Position numbers and translations under genes: made by a program. From Parabacteroides hominis (GTDB lineage Bacteria; Bacteroidota; Bacteroidia; Bacteroidales; Tannerellaceae), in NCBI RefSeq assembly GCF_014287585.1, contig NZ_JACOOJ010000030.1, forward strand, positions 1-64,000: a stretch of DNA of 64,000 nt, written 5' to 3'. The notes beneath the pieces are model-generated. The model did not search any database, had not been told where the DNA came from, and saw only the letters and a list, made by a program, of their open reading frames with translations. Below, piece by piece: positions 24,278-32,253 of this stretch. Each line of letters starts with the position of its first letter. The stretch's first letter is position 1.

Positions 24278-25519
24278 TCATTCCGGCTTCCCAACTTTGC
24301 CTGCAAAAAGGATCGCACCCGTACTTTTTTCTTTCAGTACATAGCCGAAGGGGTGGTCGAAGCGGATTTCGGTAGGTTGGGAAGGGAATGCACTCTCTGA
24401 TGTCATTCCTCCTATTGTAACGGCGGCCGCTTCCGTACCGGATTCGTTTAGCTCGATATAGGTTTTCTGTTTAAGAAGCCCGATGTAGAGTCCCTTTGTA
24501 ATGGACATCTTTGTGAAGTTGGCAGAATAATCATTGAAAGCATCTTTGATACCGAGGCTATTTAGGGTCTCGATTAAGTCCTTTTCTGTCTTGATCAGAA
24601 AACGTGGAAGATGGATCGTCATTGTGCTTGTATGTAATTGTTCATTCCATTTCTGCCATGTCTCCTGATCCAGCCCCTTAATTATATCGTCTATACTCTT
24701 TTTATCCGGGTCAGCCGGTATAAAGAGAAACATGCTGAATGCTCCGTTTCCATAAGGCAACTCGACAGCCATGATTTCCTCGTCGGCAAAGAAGTTGTTG
24801 CTTTGTGTCTGTTTCATGGTCGGAACCTGTATGGTCTGCCCGTTTGCCATGTAGAACGGTTCGTCTTTGGTGTCGGACTTTTTGAACTCGTTCGTCCAGA
24901 TGCCTTTGAAGTAGATGGCGTTGATGAGGTAACTGATTATATCGTCGGGTATCCCGTTGATGATCTCCGGTATCAGCCCGTTCGTTTTCTTGTTGCACCA
25001 ACTGTTGATCTTTTCCAGCGTGCTGTTGTCGAAAGGCTCGTTGCAGACTTCCGCATCGTAGTAGGTCTTGTTGGTTTGGATAAATTCGGGAAGCAGCGTG
25101 TAGCCGTTTCTTATCCAAAGGCTGTTAGCATTCGTGAAGATCGTCCGACCGTCCAGCTTGGGAAGTTCGGTTTGCATCATCTGTACATACTCGTTGATCT
25201 GTTGATTGGTGAAACCTTCGAATCCGAGGGTTTTCTGCATTTCCGCATAGGTATCGCCGTCCGCACCGTTCATGATCATACCCAGACAGAGGCTGGCACT
25301 CAGAGGGGAGAGACAAAAGTTCTCTTCTTTTTCAGTCTTGGCAACCTCCCGATAGAGATCGAAGGAGAACTTTTGTACCTGCGTATTGATCTCGCCCGAC
25401 TTGGTCGAAAGAGGAATATCATAGCGCGGAGTATCTTTCCCGAAATTTCTGTCATCCTCATTTGTACAAGAAAGAAGACAAAAGGTAAATAGAATCATGG
25501 ATAGTAAAATCGTTTTCAT
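24278..25519 (-). CDS. Secreted serpin (serine protease inhibitor) lipoprotein
   Basis: A serpin of about 413 residues. I chose the ATG at 25519 because it opens a lipoprotein signal (MKTILLSMILFTFCLLSC, Cys18); the frame is open 29 codons further and an ATG at 25525 is also possible. Serpins trap proteases by large conformational change after cleavage of a reactive loop. Visible features: NFCLSPLSASLCLGMIMNGADGDT near residue 65, FKGIWTNEFKKSDT near 195, and the hinge NESGTEAAAVTIGGM near 365, whose small residues at P15-P9 are typical of inhibitory members. Counting from the hinge puts P1-P1' at about Glu-Ser in MTSESAF. It is probably surface-exposed and could protect the cell from host or bacterial proteases. 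No protease partner gene is adjacent. Confidence 0.93.
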   Translation of the reverse strand: MKTILLSMILFTFCLLSCTNEDDRNFGKDTPRYDIPLSTKSGEINTQVQKFSFDLYREVAKTEKEENFCLSPLSASLCLGMIMNGADGDTYAEMQKTLGFEGFTNQQINEYVQMMQTELPKLDGRTIFTNANSLWIRNGYTLLPEFIQTNKTYYDAEVCNEPFDNSTLEKINSWCNKKTNGLIPEIINGIPDDIISYLINAIYFKGIWTNEFKKSDTKDEPFYMANGQTIQVPTMKQTQSNNFFADEEIMAVELPYGNGAFSMFLFIPADPDKKSIDDIIKGLDQETWQKWNEQLHTSTMTIHLPRFLIKTEKDLIETLNSLGIKDAFNDYSANFTKMSITKGLYIGLLKQKTYIELNESGTEAAAVTIGGMTSESAFPSQPTEIRFDHPFGYVLKEKSTGAILFAGKVGKPE

Positions 25520-25651
25520 AAGCATAGCATTAAAGTTGTTACTATTATATAGATGCATGCAGGACAGGAATTGTTGCACGTAATCCCGGATTGGTGTAAA
25601 ATACACCGGAAATCATTCAAAAATCGGAAGAGAATCGAAAATAACTGTCAT

Positions 25652-25746
25652 ACTATCATGGTTTACTTTTTGTATTTTTGAATATCAACGCTTGTGTGGT
25701 ATGATAGTAGGCATGATGGATGGCTTTTCAACTATCATACTATCAT
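25652..25746. promoter_or_regulatory. ACTATCAT / ATGATAGT motif cluster upstream of the serpin
   Basis: ACTATCAT occurs at 25652, 25731 and 25739 (the last two in tandem) and inverted as ATGATAGT at 25701; a further copy is at 26045. Four copies in 95 nt, in both orientations, upstream of a minus-strand gene, look like regulator-binding sites or short repeat expansion. Confidence 0.4.
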
Positions 25747-25813
25747 AGATACAGTATCTTTTTTGCGCGTGCCATATAGTTCATTTTCAGAAGAATAGTT
25801 GTCTTTGTTTGTT

Positions 25814-25869
25814 GAGATCCGGGTGTCGGACACCTGCAGACCCGGGTCTCAAGACCCTCCAGATGGAGG
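25814..25869. repeat. Cluster of nested G+C-rich hairpins
   Basis: GAGATCCGGGT (25814-25824) pairs with ACCCGGGTCTC (25840-25850), with an inner GTGTC/GACAC stem. The next bases form GGTCTC/AAGACC-type pairing, then CCTCCA pairs with TGGAGG (25856-25869). No T run follows. Confidence 0.6.
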
Positions 25870-26128
25870 TGTAAATGGCCCTGATACGGTCATTTTGAGG
25901 AAAAATCTAACGTCTTTTTGTTTAAAAAGTACCTTGTCCCGGCAGAAAAGGTTTATGCTTTCCTGGAAACGTTCCGCTTTTAACACTTTCGGAGAGCATC
26001 TATTTCGGATAAAACGGCTAAGATGATGGTTAAACAGCTGATTTATGATAGTTGTTTTTTTAATCTATCATTGTGGTTCATGTCCTGTCGGGCAGCCCTA
26101 AGACGAGGCTTTCCTCATACCGCAGGCT

Positions 26129-26303
26129 CTCTTTTGCCGTCTGCTTCAGCAGACGGAGATGATTATTCCGGCTTTGCCGGTTCCTCTGTGGGTTTTTAAA
26201 CCCTTTAAATATAATAAATTATGAAAAGGGCCTGAAGTCCACAGAGGAAGAGGCTTTGCCTCTAAATCTTTTAAACCGTCTGCTTCAGCAGACGGCAAAA
26301 GAG
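26129..26303 (-). repeat. Interspersed hairpin-ended element, copy 2 (inverted)
   Basis: Same end hairpins as the copy at 19382 (CTCTTTTGCCGTCTGC at the left, GCAGACGGCAAAAGAG at the right), but the inner blocks run in the opposite order: CCGGCTTTGCCGG and CCTCTGTGGG first, then CCACAGAGG and AGGCTTTGCCT. About 175 bp. The left flank has AGCCCTAAGAC, the reverse complement of a flank sequence of copy 3, so the unit may be larger than the core. Confidence 0.9.
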
Positions 26304-26544
26304 AGACTGACGGCTTTTTGGGAATTGCCGATACCCTATATGTTTTCCGAATCGACAAGAAAAAATGTCCACAATTTTCCAAAATATATGGGTTACAGAA
26401 CAAAACAATACCATTTATACAACATATCCCCCAGGTTTAGGGGATAAAAAGGATAGGGTATCCCGCATTAAAATTTGACAGCCCCAAATATGACACAGAA
26501 TAAAGTGGACAGAATATGCAGGTAAACGGTTTAATTGACTTTAA

Positions 26545-26575
26545 TTTGCTGATACAAAGAAATTCACTAACTTTG
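26545..26575 (+). promoter_or_regulatory. Consensus promoter of the toxin-antitoxin pair
   Basis: TTTG (26545-26548), 19 nt, then TAACTTTG (26568-26575): an exact match to the Bacteroides -33/-7 pattern. It ends 29 nt before the antitoxin start. Confidence 0.75.
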
Positions 26576-26604
26576 TCTATACAATATATTAAATACTTAA
26601 GAAT

Positions 26605-26802
26605 ATGGACACAGCTATCAAAAAAGTAGAACTATCTCTTCCGGAAATGGATATGGCTTTGCTGAAAGAACTGGCAAAGAAGTTTGGTTGGAGTATCGGC
26701 AAGAAGAAATCAGGAATCCAAAAGGGTTTGGACGATATCAAGGCTGGACGGGTGCATAAAGCTAAAAATGCAGAAGATATGTTCAAACAAATATTAGGAT
26801 GA
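26605..26802 (+). CDS. Antitoxin partner of a YafQ-type toxin
   Basis: A 65-residue protein that matches the short antitoxins (DUF2683-like) found with YafQ/RelE toxins in Bacteroidetes. The N-terminal half (KKVELSLPEMDMALLKELAKKFGWSI) could form the strand-helix DNA-binding or dimer part. The C-terminal helix (GLDDIKAGRVHKAKNAEDMFKQILG) is the type of tail that blocks the toxin. The toxin start overlaps its stop by 4 nt. A consensus promoter precedes it; repression of that promoter by the toxin-antitoxin complex is known for the class and inferred here. Confidence 0.8.
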   Translation: MDTAIKKVELSLPEMDMALLKELAKKFGWSIGKKKSGIQKGLDDIKAGRVHKAKNAEDMFKQILG

Positions 26803-27074
26803 GGTACGAACTAGAATATGCTAACAGTTTTAAGAAAGACCTTAAAACCTGTAAAAAAAGAGGGTACAACCTAACTTTACTGCAAGAAGTAATCGACCTA
26901 TTGCAAGCAACCGGAACCCTTCCCGAACGCTACCGTCCGCATAAACTTAGCGGAAGCTATGAAGGGTTATGGGAATGCCATATCAAAGGCGATTGGCTCT
27001 TGATATGGCAACAAAACGATACGGAGCTTATCTTGGTTATGACCGACACCGGCACTCATACCGACCTGTTCTGA
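26799..27074 (+). CDS. YafQ-family ribonuclease toxin
   Basis: A 91-residue toxin of the YafQ branch of the RelE superfamily, ribosome-dependent mRNA interferases that arrest growth when the antitoxin is lost. Expected catalytic histidines are present in RPHKLSG (about 47-53), WECHIKGDWLLIW (about 58-70) and TGTHTDLF (about 84-91); the last Phe is also conserved in YafQ. Length equals the family norm. Translation is coupled to the antitoxin through a 4-nt overlap. Its final 19 nt overlap the end of the convergent membrane-protein gene on the other strand. Confidence 0.88.
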   Translation: MRYELEYANSFKKDLKTCKKRGYNLTLLQEVIDLLQATGTLPERYRPHKLSGSYEGLWECHIKGDWLLIWQQNDTELILVMTDTGTHTDLF

Positions 27075-27661
27075 TCCGGTTCTTCTTCGAACTCCTTCAA
27101 TTCAGCCAGGCCTTTCTCTATTGCACAAATATTTTTCAGGTAAAAACGGGTTTGAAAAAACATTATGACGGAAGCCAATATAAACACTCCTGCCAAACGG
27201 ACTTCCCAGTTACCGACAAGCTGGGTTTTTTCGATGAACAGGAACGCGATAAGGGCCGCCATGCCAATCCAGGAACCAATAACTGTGTTCCTCTTCATCC
27301 ATAGCTTATAGGCTAATACCAATTTAGTCAGTTCGTAGATTTTCTTTTTCTCCATATCGAACCGGAGAAGGAGAGAAATGAAAAAAAGTTGCATAAAAAA
27401 GCCGATAACTATAGAGCCTTCCAGCAAAGCGAAGGAGAGCGGCTTCAAGACTATTTTACCAGTAGCAGCCAATACGGGAAACATGACACAAATCCCCAAC
27501 ACCAGTATCAATCCGAACAAATCAAAACGGAACAGCCGTTCATAAGCCGATTGTGTCCGGTTGGTTATCATCTCTTTGATGATCCTTTTGTTCAACATTT
27601 CGCTCTTTGCAAGCTGTTCATTCAAAATACTCCAGCCCGCTTTTAATTCTTCCAATTCCAT
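27056..27661 (-). CDS. Membrane protein paired with an ECF sigma factor
   Basis: A 201-residue protein with an N-terminal soluble helix (MELEELKAGWSILNEQLAKSEMLNKRIIKEMI) and four transmembrane segments (about 48-66, 78-100, 126-144, 150-170), ending in a charged tail. It starts 11 nt after the stop of the ECF sigma gene, so it is probably its regulator or signal sensor, although it does not match a classical zinc-finger anti-sigma factor. I do not know a named family for it. The 3' end overlaps the toxin gene by 19 nt. Confidence 0.78.
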   Translation of the reverse strand: MELEELKAGWSILNEQLAKSEMLNKRIIKEMITNRTQSAYERLFRFDLFGLILVLGICVMFPVLAATGKIVLKPLSFALLEGSIVIGFFMQLFFISLLLRFDMEKKKIYELTKLVLAYKLWMKRNTVIGSWIGMAALIAFLFIEKTQLVGNWEVRLAGVFILASVIMFFQTRFYLKNICAIEKGLAELKEFEEEPDQNRSV

Positions 27662-27672
27662 ATCCGTAACTT

Positions 27673-28164
27673 TTAACTATTCGACATTGCTTTTAATTTC
27701 TCACGAATACGATTGAGTTTGACTGCCACGTTGTTCTTGGAAATACCGATGATCTCGGCTATCTCCTGATAGCTCCTTTCCTCAAGCCAAAGCAGAATCA
27801 GTGCACGTTCGAGCTGGCCGAGTTTGTTGATCATCCGATAGAGTTCACGGAGTTGGGCCGTCTTGTCGCTGTCCTCTGCAAATGCTTCCAGATCGACTGA
27901 GATCGGGACCACTTCAGGTCTTCGTTTCGAACGGCGGAAAAAGGAAATACAGGTATTCAGGCCTATACGATAGACCCAGGTAGACGACTTACAATCGCCC
28001 CGGAAGCGAGGGTAAGCTTTCCACAAATTGATCACGACTTCCTGATAAAGGTCATTCAGGTGGTCGGCATCCGTCGCATAGACATAGCAGACCTTGTAAA
28101 TGACCTGTTTGTATTCCTCCACAAGTGCGATGAACTCTTTTTCCTGTTGTTGAGTAGCTTTCAT
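27673..28164 (-). CDS. ECF-type RNA polymerase sigma factor
   Basis: A 163-residue sigma-70 family factor with only regions 2 and 4. Region 2 covers about residues 10-75 (FIALVEEYKQVIYKVCYVYA, then DLYQEVVINLWKAYPRFRG) and includes the STWVYRIGLNTCISFFRR helix. Region 4 covers about 108-160 with the helix-turn-helix SYQEIAEIIGISKNNVAVKLNRIREKL. It is cotranscribed with the membrane protein next to it and is not linked to a SusCD pair, unlike the sigma factor at 8 kb. The regulon is unknown. Confidence 0.92.
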   Translation of the reverse strand: MKATQQQEKEFIALVEEYKQVIYKVCYVYATDADHLNDLYQEVVINLWKAYPRFRGDCKSSTWVYRIGLNTCISFFRRSKRRPEVVPISVDLEAFAEDSDKTAQLRELYRMINKLGQLERALILLWLEERSYQEIAEIIGISKNNVAVKLNRIREKLKAMSNS

Positions 28165-28266
28165 TCTCTCATCGTTTTATCTTATTAGTCGCATGCAAAG
28201 AGATAATATTACACGATAAAAGAAGAAAAAGTACTCTGGAAAATACAAACGGGTGTGACCAGGGTA

Positions 28267-28860
28267 TTACCGGTTATGTTTGATCAGATTCATAAATTCT
28301 TCGCGCGTTTTGGCTTGCTGGAAGAATCCGGTGAAGTCGGAGGTCGTGGTCAGGGAGTTTTGTTTCTCGACACCACGCATCTGCATACACATATGTTGTG
28401 CCTCGATCACGACCATCACGCCTAACGGATCGAGTGTTTCCTGAATGCAGTCTTTGATCTGCATGGTCAATCGTTCCTGGATCTGAAGACGGCGGGCGAA
28501 GATATCCACGACACGGGGAATCTTGCTCAACCCTGTAATATATTTTTTAGGGATATAGGCGACATGGGCCTTTCCGAAGAAGGGCAACATGTGATGCTCA
28601 CAAAGAGAAAAGAAATCGATATCCTTTACAATCACCATCTGTTTGTAGTCTTCTTCCTTGAACATGGCGCCGCGAAGCACGGCAGCCGGGTCTTCACGAT
28701 ACCCTTTGGTCAGGAACTGCATAGCCTTGGCTACACGTTCGGGCGTTTTCAACAGACCTTCACGGTCTACATCTTCACCAAGCAGATTGATAATACTTTT
28801 ATAATGGCCGGCCAGTTCTTCGCGGGCCAGCAAAGTCTTCTCGTTTACTTCTTCACTCAT
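28267..28860 (-). CDS. folE: GTP cyclohydrolase I
   Basis: A 197-residue FolE, which converts GTP to 7,8-dihydroneopterin triphosphate in the first step of tetrahydrofolate synthesis. The zinc and active-site segment [20 protein letters not shown] is at about 85-104 and the second zinc cysteine is in HMCMQMRGV (about 154-162), with [13 protein letters not shown] following. Length is normal. It is the last gene of a minus-strand run DUF1599, DoxX-like, tpiA, SPOR, folE and starts 1 nt after the SPOR gene stop, so cotranscription is likely. Confidence 0.97.
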   Translation of the reverse strand: MSEEVNEKTLLAREELAGHYKSIINLLGEDVDREGLLKTPERVAKAMQFLTKGYREDPAAVLRGAMFKEEDYKQMVIVKDIDFFSLCEHHMLPFFGKAHVAYIPKKYITGLSKIPRVVDIFARRLQIQERLTMQIKDCIQETLDPLGVMVVIEAQHMCMQMRGVEKQNSLTTTSDFTGFFQQAKTREEFMNLIKHNR

Positions 28861-28861
28861 T

Positions 28862-29362
28862 TCAATTCAATGGGATTTTTACTTCTTCCCTTACGATGTA
28901 CATTTCTTTCTTATAGGCCGGGAATGCATCCATCAGGAGACGTTGCATGTGAAAAGCCTCTTCGTGTGAACGAAAATCACCGATACGCAGACGCCAGAAC
29001 GGAGCATTGTACGTCACATAAGTCGGGACATCAGGGAAAAGTTCCTTAATTTCTTTTTCTTTCCGGAAAGCTTCATCTTTAGATTTACGCTGGTTATTAC
29101 CGGAAAACACTTGTGTACGATAGCCTTGTATTTTCAGAAAGGCTGTGCTATCAGTCTTTTCCACCCCCTCGCCATGCAAACGTTTACCGAGCATGTTACG
29201 AAGAGCATCCGGCCCGCGCACCACAACAGTCCCTTTTCCGGGAACTCTTTCCTGCAAGGCGTCAATGATGTCTTCCGCCTGTCCATCGCCAGCCGTCTGA
29301 GCAGACAAAGCAGATGCGCCAAGCAACATACATAAAGAAAGGATACAAGATAGTCGTTTCAT
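28862..29362 (-). CDS. SPOR-domain exported protein
   Basis: A 166-residue protein with a signal peptide ([22 protein letters not shown], cleavage after about residue 21). The C-terminal half is a SPOR fold that binds denuded peptidoglycan at division sites: [21 protein letters not shown], then [36 protein letters not shown]. The N-terminal linker is variable. Probably periplasmic. It lies between tpiA and folE in the same orientation, an arrangement I associate with Bacteroidales. Confidence 0.88.
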   Translation of the reverse strand: MKRLSCILSLCMLLGASALSAQTAGDGQAEDIIDALQERVPGKGTVVVRGPDALRNMLGKRLHGEGVEKTDSTAFLKIQGYRTQVFSGNNQRKSKDEAFRKEKEIKELFPDVPTYVTYNAPFWRLRIGDFRSHEEAFHMQRLLMDAFPAYKKEMYIVREEVKIPLN

Positions 29363-29380
29363 ATCAGTTGAAAATTGAAA

Positions 29381-29466
29381 GTTGAAAATTGAAAGGTAAA
29401 AGAGTGAAAATCACGAATCGGCTGAAAGCCGAAACAACCTTCACCTTTTACCTTTCATCTTTCAAC
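29381..29466. repeat. Inverted repeat between tpiA and the SPOR gene
   Basis: GTTGAAAATTGAAAGGTAAAAG (split here: arm 29381-29402) pairs with the arm at 29445-29466 with two mismatches; an inner CGGCT/AGCCG hairpin sits in the loop. It lies inside the operon just past the tpiA stop and may reduce read-through or stabilise the tpiA mRNA. Confidence 0.7.
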
Positions 29467-30228
29467 TTATTTATCAAATGCTTCAATAATCGGCATGAAC
29501 TTATCGACAGCCAGAGAAGCGCCACCGATCAGACCACCGTCTACATTCGGTTTGGAGAACAATTCCTTAGCGTTGCCTGCGTTACAGCTACCACCGTAAA
29601 GGATTGTGCAGTTGTCGGCAATTTCCTGACCATATTTAGCAGCCAGAGTGGCACGGATATGAGCGTGGATTTCTTCAGCCTGGTCGGATGTAGCAGTTTT
29701 ACCTGTACCAATAGCCCAAACCGGTTCGTAAGCCAGAACGATCTTAGCGAAGTCTTCAGCAGACAGGTCGAACAAAGATCCCTTGATCTGAGCATCTACA
29801 ACTTCGAAATGCTTGCCGGCTTCTCTTTCTTCCAGAACTTCACCGATACAGAAGATCGGAGTCAGACCGTTAGCCAGAGCCAATTCAACCTTTGTTTTCA
29901 GGATTTCCGGAGTTTCGTGATAGTAAGCACGTCTTTCAGAGTGGCCTAAGATCACATATTTTGCACCTGTAGAAGCAACCATAGCAGCAGAAACTTCGCC
30001 GGTGTAAGCTCCTTTTTCCTTGTCTGCGCAGTTTTCAGCAGCAACACCGATCTTATTCGTGTCGATAGCAGCAGCAACGCTTGCCAAGTGAGTGAACGGA
30101 GTACCGATGATCACATCACAGTTAGGAGTTTTACCTTTAAGAGCTTCGTCCAAGCCTTTTGCCAAAGCAAGACCTTCAGGAAGGGTAGTGTTCATCTTCC
30201 AGTTTCCTGCAACAATATTCTTTCTCAT
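29467..30228 (-). CDS. tpiA: Triosephosphate isomerase
   Basis: A 253-residue TIM-barrel enzyme that interconverts dihydroxyacetone phosphate and glyceraldehyde 3-phosphate in glycolysis and gluconeogenesis. The substrate-binding NWKMN is at residues 7-11, the electrophilic histidine in ILGHSERR (about 93-100), the catalytic glutamate in [14 protein letters not shown] (about 168-181) with the flexible loop after it, and the phosphate-binding YGGS at about 215-218. Full length. Located within the DUF1599-to-folE operon. Confidence 0.98.
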   Translation of the reverse strand: MRKNIVAGNWKMNTTLPEGLALAKGLDEALKGKTPNCDVIIGTPFTHLASVAAAIDTNKIGVAAENCADKEKGAYTGEVSAAMVASTGAKYVILGHSERRAYYHETPEILKTKVELALANGLTPIFCIGEVLEEREAGKHFEVVDAQIKGSLFDLSAEDFAKIVLAYEPVWAIGTGKTATSDQAEEIHAHIRATLAAKYGQEIADNCTILYGGSCNAGNAKELFSKPNVDGGLIGGASLAVDKFMPIIEAFDK

Positions 30229-30260
30229 GACTTAATTAATTAAATATGTAATACAAATAG

Positions 30261-31535
30261 TTATTTCTTTTCTTTCCGTTTGCGCCTGAAACGCAGCAGG
30301 TCATACATCCAAACGAGCAGCAAAGGTACGGTAAAAGTCAATAGGTTGGTTGCGAGGGCCCCATCTTCTTTACTTTTTATATTGCTCTCGTCTAAGCAGC
30401 GATCCATAACCGCCTTGACATCTTCCTCAGCCGGAATATCGTTGTAATGCCATTTACCCAGTATCGTACCGCCTTTCAGCAGCACCAGGCCGGGGTTGGA
30501 ACGGATAATCGTCTTAAGCAGCACTTCGTCGGCCATCCGGAAAGGATATTCGGCTCCGGTATTGTCGCTCCAGGCATCGATCGCTTCCGGCGAAGAGCCC
30601 GTCACGCAATAGAACGGGATATCATGTTCGAGTGCATAATCATACACGCCGTTGATCTCATCCATTTGCTCGTCGTCCGCCTCTTCCAGCTTCGGAGCGA
30701 CAAGCAGCAAAACAGGGCCGGGATTTCCGATGATTTCGTCCGTCACATCATCGCCCTCTCCATTGTAAATATTGAAAGCGGCAACAGGAGGCTGATAGCC
30801 TTTCTTGACCAATTCCGTTTTCGAATCCACGAACGTCCAGCTACTATCGTTTGCCGGATAGTCTTCAAGCGAGAACTCTTTCTTCACGCCGTCTTTTTCA
30901 TACACGAACGTGTACTTGTATTCATCCTGCGGAGCCCCTTCGGGCATCTCCATCAACTGCGGTATATTCGCACCGATCTTATACGGACGGAAATCGATTA
31001 CAGGCAGGTGATTGTAATTATAATAAGCGAAACCGACACCGAACAGGTAGGCATACAAAGCGACAAACCAATACACCCGGAAGGTAAAGCACTGGAACAA
31101 ACGCTGGTTATAAATAAACGTAACAATAGCGGCAAGAGAGAGTATGATATTTTTAAAGAACGTTTCCCAATTGGAGATCACCAGCGCGTCCCCGAAACAG
31201 CCGCAATCCGATACGGGATCGAAAAGGGCCAGATATAAGGTAAGCGGCGTCATAAACGCCATAAACACCAAGACAAGGAAAGATACATACCGTCGGTACA
31301 CCCCCAACAACATGCAGACACCGAGCGCAAACTCGATTGCCGAAAGGTTGAAAGACAACAGTACCGTAAAAGGTTGCAGCATATCCAGTCCGAAGGAAGC
31401 CAGGTATTCACCGATCTTGATCGCCCCTCCCACCGGATCGACCGCCTTGACAAAGCCGGAGAAGATAAATACAACCCCGATCAGCAAGCGGCACAATTCT
31501 GCCAATATCTTTAAAACGGCATCTTTACTCTTCAC
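30261..31535 (-). CDS. DoxX/MauE-type membrane protein with thioredoxin-like domain
   Basis: A 424-residue protein. The N-terminal part (about 1-170) has four transmembrane helices of the DoxX/MauE type, with GVVFIFSGFVKAVDPVGGAI near residue 20 and a CGCFGDAL cysteine motif near 112. A periplasmic part (about 255-385) looks thioredoxin-like (PGPVLLLVAPKLEEADDE, then PGLVLLKGGTILGKWHY) but without CxxC. A final transmembrane span and basic tail follow. DoxX/MauE proteins act in envelope redox or methylamine-type cofactor maturation; the specific partner is unknown. Conserved place between tpiA and DUF1599. Confidence 0.85.
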   Translation of the reverse strand: MKSKDAVLKILAELCRLLIGVVFIFSGFVKAVDPVGGAIKIGEYLASFGLDMLQPFTVLLSFNLSAIEFALGVCMLLGVYRRYVSFLVLVFMAFMTPLTLYLALFDPVSDCGCFGDALVISNWETFFKNIILSLAAIVTFIYNQRLFQCFTFRVYWFVALYAYLFGVGFAYYNYNHLPVIDFRPYKIGANIPQLMEMPEGAPQDEYKYTFVYEKDGVKKEFSLEDYPANDSSWTFVDSKTELVKKGYQPPVAAFNIYNGEGDDVTDEIIGNPGPVLLLVAPKLEEADDEQMDEINGVYDYALEHDIPFYCVTGSSPEAIDAWSDNTGAEYPFRMADEVLLKTIIRSNPGLVLLKGGTILGKWHYNDIPAEEDVKAVMDRCLDESNIKSKEDGALATNLLTFTVPLLLVWMYDLLRFRRKRKEKK

Positions 31536-31556
31536 TTAACTTTCAACTTTTATCTT

Positions 31557-32114
31557 TCAATTATCAACTGCTTCTTCACCATATTCCAGCTTGATCAGGC
31601 CGAATAAAGCATAGTTGATCATGTCCATATAGTTGGCATCGACGCCTTCGGACACGATCGTCTTGCCTCCGTGGCTCTCGATCTGCTTCGTACGATAGAG
31701 TTTCATCAGGATCAGATCCGTATAGGAACTGATACGCATGCCGCGCCATGCCTCACCGTAATCATGGTTCTTCGCATACATCAGTTCTTTGGTTTCCGTG
31801 ATGTATTTATCGTACAAGGCCAGCGCCTCTTCATTGCTTATATCAGTCGTATCGGCAAATCCTTTTGCCAATTGTATCAGGCCGATAACCCCATAGTTCA
31901 CGATTGCGACAAACTCAGGACGGATACCTTCATCCACCATGCTCACACCTTTTATCTCAAGGCTGCGAATCCGGTTTGCTTTAATAAATATCTGGTCGGT
32001 CAGCGACTGCGGACGCATGATCCGCCACGAGGGACCGTAATCTTTCAACTTCTTTTCAAACAGTTCCCGGCATTGGGATATTACTTTCTCGAATTGTTCC
32101 TTCGTATCAGCCAT
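31557..32114 (-). CDS. DUF1599 protein (duplicated nucleotide-related domain)
   Basis: A 185-residue cytoplasmic protein with two similar halves, each with a KxYGPSWRIMR/HDYGEAWRGMR signature (about 22-33 and 119-129) followed by an SLTDQIFIKANRIRSLE or SYTDLILMKLYRTKQIE helix. This is DUF1599, which has been linked to the MazG-like nucleotide pyrophosphohydrolase fold only loosely; its reaction is not known. It is the first gene of the run to folE. A TATCTTTG box inside an ATCCGTA/TACGGAT palindrome lies 25-32 nt upstream. Confidence 0.85.
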   Translation of the reverse strand: MADTKEQFEKVISQCRELFEKKLKDYGPSWRIMRPQSLTDQIFIKANRIRSLEIKGVSMVDEGIRPEFVAIVNYGVIGLIQLAKGFADTTDISNEEALALYDKYITETKELMYAKNHDYGEAWRGMRISSYTDLILMKLYRTKQIESHGGKTIVSEGVDANYMDMINYALFGLIKLEYGEEAVDN

Positions 32115-32131
32115 ACTTTCTTAGCATTTAC

Positions 32132-32151
32132 ATCCGTACAAAGATACGGAT
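32132..32151 (-). promoter_or_regulatory. Promoter box inside a palindrome, upstream of the DUF1599-folE run
   Basis: On the minus strand TATCTTTG (32146-32139) matches TAnnTTTG. It sits between ATCCGTA (32132-32138) and TACGGAT (32145-32151), a 7-bp inverted repeat that would overlap RNA polymerase and could be an operator. Confidence 0.55.
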
Positions 32152-32190
32152 AAATCCATACCTGACCAAAAGAGAGGCTACTTTAGCCGG

Positions 32191-32226
32191 AAATAAAAAG
32201 AGCCATCCGTACACAACGGACAGCCC
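32191..32226 (-). terminator. Terminator after the M23 peptidase
   Basis: Read on the minus strand, GGGCTGTCCG pairs with CGGATGGCTC (three G-U pairs) and is followed by TTTTTATTT. It is about 28 nt past the stop of the LysM-M23 gene. Confidence 0.8.
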
Positions 32227-32253
32227 TTTATTATCGTATTTACTAAATCTTAA

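Larger units (their letters stand above)
25526..26604. other. Long intergenic region rich in repeats
   Basis: Just over 1 kb without a credible gene. From left to right it holds five copies of ATGATAGT or its complement (25652, 25701, 25731, 25739, 26045), a cluster of G+C-rich hairpins (25814-25869), an inverted copy of the interspersed element (26129-26303), and the promoter of the toxin-antitoxin pair (26545-26575). Short open frames in it have no resemblance to proteins. Confidence 0.6.
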
